Positions 35,685 to 44,506 of a DNA stretch of 64,000 nt are shown piece by piece (within the stretch, counting starts at the first letter, position 1; the number at the start of each line of letters is the position of its first letter). The notes under the pieces are model-generated. The model saw nothing but the letters and a program-made list of their open reading frames with translations, did not search any database and was not told the DNA's origin. The DNA lies in NCBI GenBank assembly GCA_902776285.1, contig CACYPK010000001.1, positions 63,179-127,178 on the forward strand, given 5' to 3'. A program made the translations under genes and the position numbers. Source of the DNA: an uncultured Eubacteriales bacterium (GTDB taxonomy: Bacteria > Bacillota > Clostridia > Peptostreptococcales > Anaerovoracaceae).

Positions 35685-36821
35685 TTACAGAACTCTTGCC
35701 TTGATGACGCAGTCGCAGCTGAACGGCTCTGTGCCTGCAGGGACGTCTACGATGAAGTAGCCGTAATCATTGGCTCTGTTCTTGGCTCCGGCGATGCCCG
35801 CGAGCTTGTCGCCGTAGAACTCTTTCAGCTTAGCCTGAACTTCATCAGCCGACTTATCGCACTTAACGAGGAAGCAGTGTCTCTCATCGCCGCTCTTCTC
35901 AAGAGTTACTCTAGGGAAGTTTACGGAATTTACGATGTTGCCGTTGTCGAGGTAGTCCATGAGCTGGTCTGTAGCCATGATAGCGCAGTTTTCTTCAGCC
36001 TCAGCAGTGGATGCTCCGAGGTGAGGTGTAGCAACGATGCCCTTCTTGCCGATGTACTCAGGCTCGAGAAGGTCTGTCATGTACTTTCTCATCTTGCCGG
36101 ACTCGAGAGCCTCAACTACATCGTCTACTACGATGAGGTCAGGTCTCGCGTAGTTCATGAAGATGACGCCGTCCTTCATCTTTGCGATGAGGTCCTTGTT
36201 GACCATTCCCTTTGTTGTAGGAAGGGAAGGAACGTGGATCGTGATGAAGTCGCACTCAGGGACCATCTCTTCAGTGCTGTTCTTGAGCTCTACAGGAGCT
36301 GTCAGGCAAGGATGCGGTGTGAACGCTTCATAGCCGACTACGTTCATGCCGAGAGCATAAGCGGCGTTTGCGATCTTGGCGCCGATGGCTCCGAGGCCGA
36401 TGACTCCGAGAGTCTTGCCGGCGATCTCAGTGCCTGCGAACTGCTTCTTGCCTTTTTCTACGTTTGCGGCTACATCGCCTTCGAGTGTCTGGCCCCATGC
36501 GATGCCCTCGTAAATGTTGCGGGCGCCCATGATCATGCCTGCTACAGCGAGTTCCTTAACGGCGTTCGAGTTAGCGCCCGGAGCGTTGAATACTACGATT
36601 CCTTTTTCGCTGCACTTATCGAGAGGGATGTTGTTGACACCTGCTCCGGCTCTGCCGATCGCGAGAAGGTTGTCGGAGAAATCCATGTCGTGCATCTTGA
36701 ATGATCTTACGATGATGCCGTTAGCCTTATCGACATCGTCTGTGAGCTCGTAATTGTCAGTCAGTCTGCACAGACCTTTCTGGGAAATGTTGTTAAGAGT
36801 ACCGATGAAATACTTATCCAT
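35685..36821 (-). CDS. serA: D-3-phosphoglycerate dehydrogenase
   Basis: First step of serine synthesis, oxidising 3-phosphoglycerate. 378 residues. The Rossmann motif GVIGLGAIGAKIA is followed by the substrate/NAD blocks GVIFMNYARPDLIV and the catalytic histidine in TPHLGASTAEAEENC. The C-terminal ~65 residues (GDERHCFLVKCDKSADE onward) are a short regulatory-like extension rather than a full ACT domain seen in E. coli SerA. The ATG at 36821 follows GGAGG and is chosen over an upstream in-frame start. serC is encoded on the other strand 2 kb away, with pckA between. Confidence 0.92.
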   Translation of the reverse strand: MDKYFIGTLNNISQKGLCRLTDNYELTDDVDKANGIIVRSFKMHDMDFSDNLLAIGRAGAGVNNIPLDKCSEKGIVVFNAPGANSNAVKELAVAGMIMGARNIYEGIAWGQTLEGDVAANVEKGKKQFAGTEIAGKTLGVIGLGAIGAKIANAAYALGMNVVGYEAFTPHPCLTAPVELKNSTEEMVPECDFITIHVPSLPTTKGMVNKDLIAKMKDGVIFMNYARPDLIVVDDVVEALESGKMRKYMTDLLEPEYIGKKGIVATPHLGASTAEAEENCAIMATDQLMDYLDNGNIVNSVNFPRVTLEKSGDERHCFLVKCDKSADEVQAKLKEFYGDKLAGIAGAKNRANDYGYFIVDVPAGTEPFSCDCVIKARVL

Positions 36822-36972
36822 TATGTCCTCCGTTTGATTCAAAAAGGGTATAGTTTTTACGGGTATGTTAACGCTTTTATCAGAAGCTGCCCATACACAT
36901 CAAGTATAACACCGCGGCATGTATTCATCAACTCGGAGAGCGCAAGTAATATGACAAATACAAGTTGAAACA

Positions 36973-36999
36973 TTGACAGAAAACGAATAATATTATAGT
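36973..36999 (+). promoter_or_regulatory. Putative pckA promoter
   Basis: TTGACA (36973-36978) with TATAGT (36994-36999), spacer 15 nt, which is short. The intergenic region 36822-37072 is AT-rich and must also hold the serA promoter on the other strand. Confidence 0.45.
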
Positions 37000-37072
37000 G
37001 GCAAAAAAGTGGTTTTTAGCTAAATGATAAGTCAAAAAAAGATAACCATAAAAACAAACAGGAGGTATCTAA

Positions 37073-38686
37073 ATGGCAAAAGTCGATCTGACAAAGTATG
37101 GGATCACCGGTACTACTGAGCTGGTCTACAATCCGTCGTTTGAAATGCTTTTCGAAGAGGAAATGAAGCCCGGTCTTGAAGGCTATGACAAAGGCGTTCT
37201 TACTGAACTGGATGCGGTAAACGTAATGACCGGAATCTATACCGGACGTTCGCCTAAGGACAAATACATCGTCATGGATGAGAATTCCAAGGACACAGTA
37301 TGGTGGACAACAGAAGGTTACAAGAATGACAACCACCCGATGTCTGAGGAAGTATGGGCAGAGGTAAAGAAGATCGCCATCAACGAGCTCTGCAACAAGA
37401 GACTCTTCGTAGTTGACGGATTCTGCGGAACCAACCCGGATACACGCATGGCCATCCGCTTCATCATGGAGGTAGCATGGCAGGCGCACTTCGTAAAGAA
37501 CATGTTCATCATCCCTACAGATGAGGAGCTCGAGAACTTTGAGCCTGACTTCGTTATCTTCAATGCTTCCAAGGCTAAAGTAGAAAATTACAAGGAACTT
37601 GGAATGAACAGCGAGACTTGCGCGGCATTCAATATCACAAGCCGTGAGCAGGTCATCATCAACACATGGTACGGCGGCGAGATGAAGAAGGGCATGTTCT
37701 CGATGATGAACTACTATCTCCCTCTGAAGGGCATCGCTTCCATGCACTGCTCAGCCAACACCGACATGGAGGGAAAAAACACGGCCATCTTCTTCGGACT
37801 TTCCGGAACGGGCAAGACTACTCTTTCCACAGATCCTAAGAGACTCCTCATCGGAGACGATGAGCACGGCTGGGATGATGAGGGCGTATTCAACTTCGAG
37901 GGAGGCTGCTACGCGAAGGTCATCAACCTCGACAAGGAATCTGAGCCTGACATCTACAACGCGATCAAGAGAGACGCTCTCCTCGAGAACGTAACAGTTG
38001 ACGCTGACGGCAAGATCGACTTCGCCGACAAGAGCGTTACGGAGAATACACGCGTATCCTATCCTATCGAGCACATCAAGAACATCGCCAAGAATGTAAA
38101 CGGCAAGTCCGCGGGCCCTCAGGCAGATAATGTTATCTTCCTCTCGGCAGACGCTTTCGGAGTACTGCCTCCTGTATCGATCCTGACACCGGAGCAGACA
38201 CAGTACTACTTCCTCAGCGGATTCACAGCTAAGCTGGCCGGAACAGAGAGAGGCATCACAGAGCCTACACCTACGTTCTCCGCTTGCTTCGGACAGGCGT
38301 TCCTTGAGCTGCACCCTACAAAGTACGGTGAAGAGCTGGTCAAGAGAATGGAGAAGAGCGGCGCCAAGGCTTATCTGGTCAACACAGGCTGGAACGGCAC
38401 AGGCAAGCGTATCTCCATCAAGGATACAAGAGGAATCATCGACGCCATCCTGAACGGCGACGTACTCAAGGCTCCTACAAAGAAGATCCCGTACTTCAAC
38501 TTCGAGGTACCTACAGAGCTTCCTGGCGTAGACCCTGGAATCCTCGATCCTAGAGACACATATGCAGATCCTGCAGAGTGGGATGAGAAGGCAAAGGATC
38601 TCGCAGGCAGATTCATCAAGAACTTCGAGAAGTACACATCCAACGACGCCGGCAAGGCGCTCGTCGCTGCAGGCCCGGTTCTTTAA
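37073..38686 (+). CDS. pckA: Phosphoenolpyruvate carboxykinase (ATP)
   Basis: Interconverts oxaloacetate plus ATP with PEP, CO2 and ADP. 537 residues, normal for the ATP-dependent class. The kinase loop [11 protein letters not shown] begins at residue 242, with the metal and substrate blocks [33 protein letters not shown] and [17 protein letters not shown] ribosome site. In an anaerobe handling oxaloacetate and malate it could work in the ATP-forming carboxylating direction or in gluconeogenesis; the sequence does not tell. Confidence 0.97.
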   Translation: MAKVDLTKYGITGTTELVYNPSFEMLFEEEMKPGLEGYDKGVLTELDAVNVMTGIYTGRSPKDKYIVMDENSKDTVWWTTEGYKNDNHPMSEEVWAEVKKIAINELCNKRLFVVDGFCGTNPDTRMAIRFIMEVAWQAHFVKNMFIIPTDEELENFEPDFVIFNASKAKVENYKELGMNSETCAAFNITSREQVIINTWYGGEMKKGMFSMMNYYLPLKGIASMHCSANTDMEGKNTAIFFGLSGTGKTTLSTDPKRLLIGDDEHGWDDEGVFNFEGGCYAKVINLDKESEPDIYNAIKRDALLENVTVDADGKIDFADKSVTENTRVSYPIEHIKNIAKNVNGKSAGPQADNVIFLSADAFGVLPPVSILTPEQTQYYFLSGFTAKLAGTERGITEPTPTFSACFGQAFLELHPTKYGEELVKRMEKSGAKAYLVNTGWNGTGKRISIKDTRGIIDAILNGDVLKAPTKKIPYFNFEVPTELPGVDPGILDPRDTYADPAEWDEKAKDLAGRFIKNFEKYTSNDAGKALVAAGPVL

Positions 38687-38715
38687 TGATCCGGAACAGA
38701 TATCACTAATCCGCC

Positions 38716-38744
38716 TGTAATTCTTCACAAAAGTGAAGTATAAT
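38716..38744 (+). promoter_or_regulatory. serC promoter with palindrome in the spacer
   Basis: TATAAT (38739-38744) has a weak -35 TGTAAT (38716-38721) 17 nt upstream. A perfect inverted repeat CTTCAC-AAAA-GTGAAG (38723-38738) fills the spacer, a classical position for a repressor site. Confidence 0.5.
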
Positions 38745-38798
38745 CAAAGCAGGTGATTATAACCTTTTACTTTAAACAATTTACGGAGGTATAGACCA

Positions 38799-39890
38799 AT
38801 GGCTGATGAATATCGCGTATTTAACTTTTCTGCAGGTCCATCTGTTCTTCCAGAACCAGTACTCAGAAAATGTGCAGCAGAGATGCTCAACTACGAGGGA
38901 ACGGGTGAATCCGTAATGGAGATGAGCCACAGATCCGCTGAGTTCCAGAAGATCATTGATGATGCAGAGGCTAATCTGCGCAAGCTCATGAATATTCCTG
39001 ATGATTATTATGTAATGTTCCTGCAGGGCGGAGCTACGCTTCAGTTCTCAATGGTTCCTATCAACCTGATGACAGGAACACACAAGGCTGACTACATCGT
39101 AGCAGGTCAGTGGGGCAAGAAAGCATGGGAAGAAGCCCGCAAGTTCGGTGATGCTCGCTGCGTAGCATCGTCAGAGGCTGACAAGTATACATACATTCCA
39201 AAAGTAAGCAAGGAAGACATCAGAGATGACGTTGATTACGTCTACATCTGCTACAACAACACTGTTTTCGGAACTCACTATAATGAGCTCCCTGACTTTG
39301 GTGATCACCTGCTCGTAGCTGACATGTCGTCCTGCATCCTCTCCGAGGAAGTTGATGTAACAAAGTTCGGTCTCATCTATGCCGGAGCTCAGAAGAACGT
39401 TGCTCCTGCCGGCATGACGATCGTTATTGTCAGGAAAGACCTCGTAGGCAAGGCTCCTGAGAACACTCCTATCTATCTTGATTACAAGACACATGCAGAG
39501 AAGGGATCGATGTATAACACACCTCCTTGCTACACGATCTATGTAGCCGGCGAAGTATTCAAGTATCTGCTCGCAAACGGCGGAATCCCTGCAATGCATG
39601 AGAAGGACGTACGCAAGGCTCAGAAGATCTACGATTATCTCGACTCTTCAGAGCTCTTCAGAGGAACAGTTGCCAAGGAAGACAGATCCCTCATGAACAT
39701 CCCGTTTGTTACCGGCGATCCTGAACTCGATAAGGAGTTCATCGCGGGCGCAAAGGAGAGAAACATGATCAACCTCAAGGGACACAGAATCGCTGGAGGA
39801 ATGAGAGCTTCCGTTTACAACGCGTTCCCTGAGGAAGGCGTAGACGCGCTCATCGCATACATGAAGGAATTCGAGGCTGCTCACAAGTAA
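38799..39890 (+). CDS. serC: Phosphoserine aminotransferase
   Basis: Second step of serine synthesis, 3-phosphohydroxypyruvate to phosphoserine. 363 residues with the family's N-terminal FNFSAGPSVLPEPVL, the MSHRSAEF and FLQGGATLQF blocks and the PLP-lysine segment YAGAQKNVAPAGMTIVIV. Ribosome site GGAGG upstream. Codon use is rich in A/T-ending and CCT/ACA codons compared with its right neighbour, as in pckA and serA, consistent with a highly expressed gene set. Confidence 0.96.
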   Translation: MADEYRVFNFSAGPSVLPEPVLRKCAAEMLNYEGTGESVMEMSHRSAEFQKIIDDAEANLRKLMNIPDDYYVMFLQGGATLQFSMVPINLMTGTHKADYIVAGQWGKKAWEEARKFGDARCVASSEADKYTYIPKVSKEDIRDDVDYVYICYNNTVFGTHYNELPDFGDHLLVADMSSCILSEEVDVTKFGLIYAGAQKNVAPAGMTIVIVRKDLVGKAPENTPIYLDYKTHAEKGSMYNTPPCYTIYVAGEVFKYLLANGGIPAMHEKDVRKAQKIYDYLDSSELFRGTVAKEDRSLMNIPFVTGDPELDKEFIAGAKERNMINLKGHRIAGGMRASVYNAFPEEGVDALIAYMKEFEAAHK

Positions 39891-39906
39891 ACCGGAGAAA
39901 AGTTAA

Positions 39907-41403
39907 GTGCTGAAGACAGAAAGCACAATGAGAATCAGACAATTGATGGTGGCCATCATATCGGTGATCCTGATACTGGTGACCACCATCAGTTATATTG
40001 CCGTCATTGAGGTGTTCGCGGAAGAAGAGCAGAAGGTCACGAAGGCAAAAGCTCCGGCCGTGAGCGCGAGTTCGTATATGGTGATGTCGGGATCCACGAG
40101 CGAGAAGGTCGCAGAGAAACATGCCGACCGCAAGATGCAGCCGGGCAGGATCACCATGCTCATGACGGCGATGGTCGCCATCGACAATATGTACAATGAC
40201 GGCGAACTGAAGAACACCGTTGAGACCGGCGAAACGATCGCCACATACGGAGATACTTTCAAGGAAGGCGAGTCCGCGACTGTGGAAGACCTGCTTAACG
40301 CCATGCTGGTGGGCGGGGACATACAATCCGCGGAACTTCTGGCCAAGTACAGCGCGTCATCGCGTGAGATCTTCGTGAACGAGATGAATTCCAAGTGCAT
40401 GGAACTGGGGCTGATGGATACGCTGTTCACGAACGCGAGCGGACGTTACGACATAACCATGTATTCGACCGCGTCGGACCTGGCCGTTATAACCCAGGCC
40501 GCGCTCAGATACCAGTTCATAAAGGACGCTCTCAGCAAAAAGAGCGTGAAGATCAACGCGACAATAAAAAAGAAATCCAGGGAGATCGAGTTCAGGAGCA
40601 CCGACCCGCTGCTGACGGGCGATGAGAAGACCTCCTATAAGAATATAAAGGGCGGCATAATGGGGGACGTGCCGGATCTGAAGGGCAAGTCAAGCTTCGC
40701 GGCCGCGTCCGTAAAGGACGACATGGAACTCATAGTGGTGCTCATGGATTCCGACACGGACAAGGCTGCCTCAGAGGCGAAGGCGCTGCTCGAATACGGC
40801 GACACGAAGGTGACCAAAAACACCATAGTGAAGAAGGACAAGCTCTGTGGATACGCGAGAGTGAAGGGCGGCGCGTCTACGAGGGTCGCCGCGTATACAG
40901 AGACCAAGGGCTTCGCTTATGTCCCTCCTGAAGGAAGCGACGACCTGATACAGACCCAGACGGTCATGTTCAGGGACATGGAAGCGCCTCTTAAAGCAGG
41001 CGATAAGGTGGGAGAGTTCAGGATATACGTGGCTGACGAACTGAAGGGTACCGTCGACCTGATCATAAAGAATGACGTGCCTGCCGGCTGGTGGCCGTCG
41101 CAGTACTATATCTCAAATACCGCTGCCATAGTGATAGGCGTCCTGCTGGCGCTGATACTGATCTTCCTGCTGAGAGTAGGGCACGTGAAGCGCAGCCGCG
41201 AAAGAAGGCGCGAGGCGATGCGCAGGGCAAGGATACGCGAACTGGCAAGGCAGCAGCTTGAGATGGACGAGGACAGAAGGCGGCGCGAGTGGAACTCGAC
41301 CGGCTATGATCCGATCGCTCCGCGCACCACGGACCTCCGAAGGGAAGCGATGAACGAAGCGCTCGACAGCGAAGGCGGAAAGCGCAGGCGCAAGAAGAGA
41401 TAG
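39907..41403 (+). CDS. D-alanyl-D-alanine carboxypeptidase-like protein lacking catalytic motifs
   Basis: 498 residues, GTG start after GGAG (an ATG at 39928 is possible). N-terminal membrane/signal segment (about 14-37), S11 peptidase-like domain, C-terminal beta domain, then a membrane segment (about 399-420) and a long basic tail. The overall fold is clear (DLLNAMLVGGDIQSAELLA, LFTNASGRYD, GDKVGEFRIYV). However the catalytic SxxK is R81-I-T-M84, the SxN is replaced (G137, I139) and the KTG is I251-M-G253. It is therefore predicted to be inactive, a structural or regulatory pseudoenzyme. The active homologue is at 14575. It lies 2 nt upstream of uvrC. Confidence 0.82.
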   Translation: MLKTESTMRIRQLMVAIISVILILVTTISYIAVIEVFAEEEQKVTKAKAPAVSASSYMVMSGSTSEKVAEKHADRKMQPGRITMLMTAMVAIDNMYNDGELKNTVETGETIATYGDTFKEGESATVEDLLNAMLVGGDIQSAELLAKYSASSREIFVNEMNSKCMELGLMDTLFTNASGRYDITMYSTASDLAVITQAALRYQFIKDALSKKSVKINATIKKKSREIEFRSTDPLLTGDEKTSYKNIKGGIMGDVPDLKGKSSFAAASVKDDMELIVVLMDSDTDKAASEAKALLEYGDTKVTKNTIVKKDKLCGYARVKGGASTRVAAYTETKGFAYVPPEGSDDLIQTQTVMFRDMEAPLKAGDKVGEFRIYVADELKGTVDLIIKNDVPAGWWPSQYYISNTAAIVIGVLLALILIFLLRVGHVKRSRERRREAMRRARIRELARQQLEMDEDRRRREWNSTGYDPIAPRTTDLRREAMNEALDSEGGKRRRKKR

Positions 41404-41405
41404 AA

Positions 41406-43349
41406 ATGTTCGATATCCCCGAAGAACTGAAAAAACTGCCGAAAACACCCGGCGTATATATGCATAAGGACAGCCTGGGCGAAGTGATCTACGTAGGCAA
41501 GGCGGTGAATCTGAGAAACCGCGTAAGCAGCTACTTCAGGAACACTTCGCAGGCGGATCCCAAAGTGAGAGCGATGGTCTCCAACATAGCTGAATTCGAA
41601 TACATCAGCTGTGCCACGGAGATGGAAGCTCTCCTTTTGGAATGCAATCTTATAAAGAAATATATGCCGCGGTACAACATACTGCTGAAGGACGACAAGT
41701 CGTATCCGTACATCGAGGTCACGACGACTGAGGAGTTCCCGAGAGTCATCAGCACCAGGAGGCTCAGAAGGGATGGTAACCGCTACTTCGGGCCGTACTC
41801 GGACGCAGGTGCCGTGAGGCGCATCATCGGCATGATAGACGAGATGTATCAGTTCAAGAAGTGCCGCCAGCAGGAATTCAGAAAGGGTGTAAGACCGTGC
41901 CTCAACTACTTTATAGGTAAGTGCCCGGGGATATGTACCGGAGAGGCCGATAAAGACGATTACAGCGCGAAAATCGGCGAAGTGATAGATATTCTCAGCG
42001 GCAGGGATTCGGCCGTCATGGCGAGGCTGAAGGCCGACATGGATGAGGCGTCCGAAGAGATGCGCTACGAGGACGCCGCGAGGTACAGGGATTACATGCG
42101 TTCGCTCAGGAGCCTGGGCGAGACCCAGCGCGCGACCATGATAAAAGACAGGGACGCGGATGTGCTGGTACCTGTGATAGCGCAGAAGACCGGAGTGGTC
42201 GCGCGCTACAAGGTAGAAGGCGGAAAGATGAGCGGCCGCGAGATCACATACATAAGGAGCGACAGCGCCGGCACGGCCATGCCGGATTCGGAAAAGGAGA
42301 AGAAGACTCTCTGCGCCGACATGCTGTCATCATTCATCAAACAGTATTATCCGGATCTTTCGATACTCCCGAGGGAGATCATCCTTCCGATGCACATAGA
42401 GGACGAGGAACTGCTTGAGAGCTTCCTCGATGATATCAATACTGCCAACGCCGAGGGCAGGTCTGACGTGATGCACAGGACGCGCATCATAGTGCCTGAG
42501 AGGGGAGAAAAGAAGGCTGTCCTGAAGATGGCTATGGACGATTCCGTGAAGCTGGCAGGCTCGCTCGACGAGAAGGCCGAGCGCGAGGCGGAGCGTAGGG
42601 ACGCTCTGAAAAAGGCGATAGGCGGGCTCATAGAGTACGCCTCGTCCATAAGCGGAAACGCGCCTCTGCTGATCCCGGAGGATGACGACAGGGAATACAG
42701 AGTGGAGGCTTACGATATCTCGAATTTCAACGGACTGGACACTGTAGGCGGCATGGTCGTCTACGAGGGCAGAAAGCCGGTCAGGAACGATTACAGGAAG
42801 TTCAAGGTGAGGACGGCCGAGGGCGATGACTACGGCAGCCTCAGGGAAGTGATATACAGAAGGCTCAAGCGCGCCAGGAAGGGCGACGAGGGCTTCAGCA
42901 CCTATCCGGACATAATGTTCATAGACGGCGGACTGGGGCAGGTGCACGCCGTGAAGGCCGTCGTCGACGCGTTCCGCATCGCGATCCCGGTGATCGGGCT
43001 CGCGAAAGACGATGCCCACAGGACCAGAGCCATCGTCTTTGACGACGGCCGCGAGATAGACCTACGCGACGACCGTCTGCTGTTCAGCTACTGCAGCAAC
43101 ATACAGGAGGAGGTCCACCGCTTCGCCATTACTTACATGTCCGGCGTAAAGGGCAAAAAGATGATAAAGTCAGCGCTTGAGGACATCCCGGGAATAGGTC
43201 CTAAGCGAAGGGGAGAGCTCCTCGCCAGATTCGGCAGCATCAGGGCGATAAAGAACGCGACATACGAAGAACTTATGGAAGTCGACGGCATGACAAGCAG
43301 GGCGGCAGAGAGCGTTCTCGAATTCTTTGCCGGTCCTGACAGCGAATAA
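41406..43349 (+). CDS. uvrC: Excinuclease ABC subunit C
   Basis: Dual-incision nuclease of nucleotide excision repair. 647 residues: GIY-YIG domain (about 12-95; TPGVYMHKD, VIYVGKAVNLRNR), the Cys-rich block CLNYFIGKCPGICTG, a UVR motif (about 200-235), the RNase H-like nuclease (AYDISNFNGLDTVG, FIDGGLGQVHA) and C-terminal helix-hairpin-helix repeats (LEDIPGIGPKRRGELL). Starts 2 nt after the preceding stop, so it is cotranscribed with the pseudoenzyme. Confidence 0.97.
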   Translation: MFDIPEELKKLPKTPGVYMHKDSLGEVIYVGKAVNLRNRVSSYFRNTSQADPKVRAMVSNIAEFEYISCATEMEALLLECNLIKKYMPRYNILLKDDKSYPYIEVTTTEEFPRVISTRRLRRDGNRYFGPYSDAGAVRRIIGMIDEMYQFKKCRQQEFRKGVRPCLNYFIGKCPGICTGEADKDDYSAKIGEVIDILSGRDSAVMARLKADMDEASEEMRYEDAARYRDYMRSLRSLGETQRATMIKDRDADVLVPVIAQKTGVVARYKVEGGKMSGREITYIRSDSAGTAMPDSEKEKKTLCADMLSSFIKQYYPDLSILPREIILPMHIEDEELLESFLDDINTANAEGRSDVMHRTRIIVPERGEKKAVLKMAMDDSVKLAGSLDEKAEREAERRDALKKAIGGLIEYASSISGNAPLLIPEDDDREYRVEAYDISNFNGLDTVGGMVVYEGRKPVRNDYRKFKVRTAEGDDYGSLREVIYRRLKRARKGDEGFSTYPDIMFIDGGLGQVHAVKAVVDAFRIAIPVIGLAKDDAHRTRAIVFDDGREIDLRDDRLLFSYCSNIQEEVHRFAITYMSGVKGKKMIKSALEDIPGIGPKRRGELLARFGSIRAIKNATYEELMEVDGMTSRAAESVLEFFAGPDSE

Positions 43350-43361
43350 ACGCTCAGGCAC

Positions 43362-43390
43362 TTGAAAAACAGACTGCCTCGTGTTATATT
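43362..43390 (+). promoter_or_regulatory. Promoter of the DUF1292 gene
   Basis: TTGAAA (43362-43367), 17-nt spacer, TATATT (43385-43390), 33 nt before the ATG. Confidence 0.65.
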
Positions 43391-43422
43391 GATAAAGCAT
43401 TTCAGGAAAGGAGAATCGTGTT

Positions 43423-43707
43423 ATGGCAGAAGATATCAAGAACGTAAACGTCGAAGAAGAAGAGGAAGATATCATCACTCTGGAATTTGATGACGACTCG
43501 GCAGTTGACTGCTATGTAATGGGCACATTCGAGTTGGGCGACAAGGAGTATATCGCTCTCGCACCTGAAGACGGCACGGACGACGTGTATATCTACGGAT
43601 ATAAGCAGCTCGCGGACGATGAATTCGAGATCATCGAGATCGAATCGGAAGAGGAATTCGACGCTGCCGCGGCAGAGTTCGATGCTATTATGGCGGACGT
43701 GGACTGA
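43423..43707 (+). CDS. DUF1292 family protein
   Basis: 94 residues, extremely acidic, with the DUF1292 pattern: ITLEFDDDSAVDCYVMGTFELGDKEYIALAPEDGTDDVYIYGY. Such small proteins are common in Bacillota, often near alaS and the yrrK/ruvX cluster; their function is unknown. AAAGGAG ribosome site. Here it stands alone between uvrC and a tRNA pair with its own promoter. Confidence 0.85.
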   Translation: MAEDIKNVNVEEEEEDIITLEFDDDSAVDCYVMGTFELGDKEYIALAPEDGTDDVYIYGYKQLADDEFEIIEIESEEEFDAAAAEFDAIMADVD

Positions 43708-43721
43708 TAAATAATTAGTTC

Positions 43722-43750
43722 TCGACAAGCAGCTTTCAATAGTGTATAAT
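43722..43750 (+). promoter_or_regulatory. Promoter of the tRNA-Leu/tRNA-Ala pair
   Basis: TCGACA (43722-43727), 17-nt spacer, TATAAT (43745-43750). A small leader hairpin GGCGT...ACGCC (43755-43774) precedes the first tRNA. Confidence 0.65.
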
Positions 43751-43781
43751 CCATGGCGTGCCCAAGGGTACGCCATGCTAT

Positions 43782-43866
43782 GCGGATGTGGCGGAATTGG
43801 CAGACGCGCACGGTTCAGGTCCGTGTGAGTAACATCGTGAAGGTTCGAATCCTTTCATCCGCACCA
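43782..43866 (+). tRNA. tRNA-Leu (anticodon CAG)
   Basis: Acceptor GCGGATG pairs with CATCCGC, discriminator A and encoded CCA at 43864-43866. Anticodon loop TTCAGGT in the stem CACGG/CCGTG gives CAG. The variable arm TGAGTAACATCG is of class II type, and GTTCGAAT is the T loop. Confidence 0.95.
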
Positions 43867-43898
43867 AAAAGGCAGCCGCAAGGCTGCCGAAATAATAT

Positions 43899-43974
43899 GG
43901 GGCGTTAGCGCAGCTGGGAGCGCGTCTGACTGGCAGTCAGGAGGTCACGAGTTCGAGCCTCGTACGCTCCACCA
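43899..43974 (+). tRNA. tRNA-Ala (anticodon GGC)
   Basis: Acceptor GGGGCGT pairs with ACGCTCC including the G3-U70 wobble that defines tRNA-Ala; discriminator A, encoded CCA. The anticodon loop CTGGCAG gives GGC, reading GCC. It lies 32 nt after tRNA-Leu across a hairpin GGCAGCC-GCAA-GGCTGCC (43871-43887) without a T-run. Its last 14 bases are the left copy of a direct repeat that bounds a decayed element. Confidence 0.95.
43961..43974 (+). repeat. Left attachment-like repeat (tRNA-Ala 3' end)
   Basis: CGTACGCTCCACCA, the 3' end of tRNA-Ala, is repeated exactly at 46678-46691. tRNA 3' ends are the usual targets of tyrosine recombinases, and the remains of one follow directly. Confidence 0.7.
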
Positions 43975-43976
43975 TG

Positions 43977-44010
43977 AAAACCTTGGAATTCCAAGGTTTT
44001 TTCTTTTTCA
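43977..44010 (+). terminator. Terminator after tRNA-Ala
   Basis: A 12-bp palindromic stem with core CCTTGGAATTCCAAGG (43981-43996) followed by TTTTTTCTTTTT. Same family as the terminator after tRNA-Ser. Confidence 0.92.
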
Positions 44011-44013
44011 TAG

Positions 44014-44044
44014 GTGGTTAGATGTGGTTAGATCGTGGTTAGAG
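44014..44044 (+). repeat. Three direct repeats between att-like site and recombinase stub
   Basis: GTGGTTAGAT at 44014-44023 and 44024-44033 in direct tandem, and GTGGTTAGAG at 44035-44044. Short direct repeats between an attachment site and the int gene commonly bind the recombinase arm domain or excisionase; that role is inferred. Confidence 0.6.
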
Positions 44045-44075
44045 TTGCACATTTTGTGCATTTTCAGGGCATTTC

Positions 44076-44204
44076 TTACAACATGGCATTTGAAATAAAC
44101 TCATAGCGCTCGTCATCCCTGTAAAGATCGTAGCAGTAACTGTTCTGAGTGGTGCGAAGATCCTTGTGACCAAGCTGTGCCTGTATCGTCAGATCGCTAA
44201 TGCA
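44076..44204 (-). pseudogene. Tyrosine recombinase/integrase, C-terminal stub
   Basis: The minus strand encodes about 40 residues ending in a stop at 44076: SDLTIQAQLGHKDLRTTQ then NSYCYDLYRDDERYEF and SNAML. The LGHKDLRTTQ...Y block is the C-terminal catalytic segment of phage-type integrases, with the second catalytic His in LGH and the nucleophilic Tyr in NSYCY. Everything upstream, including the catalytic Arg residues, is missing; homology ends near 44204. It is inactive, and its position beside the tRNA and direct repeats is that of an integrated element's int gene. Confidence 0.75.
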
Positions 44205-44225
44205 GTAAAAGAAAGGGGAAAATAT

Positions 44226-44442
44226 ATGAAAGATTATATAGCATATTGCGGGCTAGACTGCGAGACATGTGAAGCCCATATCGCAACATTAAACAATGAT
44301 AATGATCTGCGACTCACTTTGCCCGATAAGGCAGTGTGCGCTTAGCAAGGATATAGAAACATGCGGAGACTGCAGCGAAATGATCACTTGTGAAAAGCTT
44401 GGAATGATAACAGGAAACAACGAGATTGTTACAGGTGAGTGA
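44226..44442 (+). pseudogene. DUF3795-like gene, broken
   Basis: An AAAGGGG ribosome site and ATG (44226) start MKDYIAYCGLDCETCEAHIA, the classic N-terminus of DUF3795 Cys-rich proteins, but the frame stops at 44345. The matching C-terminus continues in another frame: CALSKDIETCGDCSEMITC from 44332 to a stop at 44442. About 40-50 residues of the middle seem deleted with a frame change. No function expected from this copy. Confidence 0.65.
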
Positions 44443-44460
44443 GAAAGAGACGTGCAATCA

Positions 44461-44485
44461 AAAAACCGGCTTCAGCCGGTTTTTG
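44461..44485. terminator. Bidirectional terminator between DUF3795 remnant and SDR gene
   Basis: ACCGGC-TTCA-GCCGGT (44465-44480) flanked by five As on the left and five Ts on the right, so functional in both directions. Confidence 0.88.
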
Positions 44486-44506
44486 ATCGTATAATTGCGA
44501 TACTGC

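Noticed and set aside
35676..36704. 342-codon plus-strand frame
   Set aside because: Antisense to serA, whose NAD-binding motif and ribosome site are clear.
43871..43888. Terminator between tRNA-Leu and tRNA-Ala
   Set aside because: A perfect GGCAGCC/GGCTGCC hairpin but with no T-run; more likely a processing structure in a shared tRNA transcript.
44014..44044. CRISPR-like repeats
   Set aside because: Only three 10-bp copies with almost no spacers and no cas genes.
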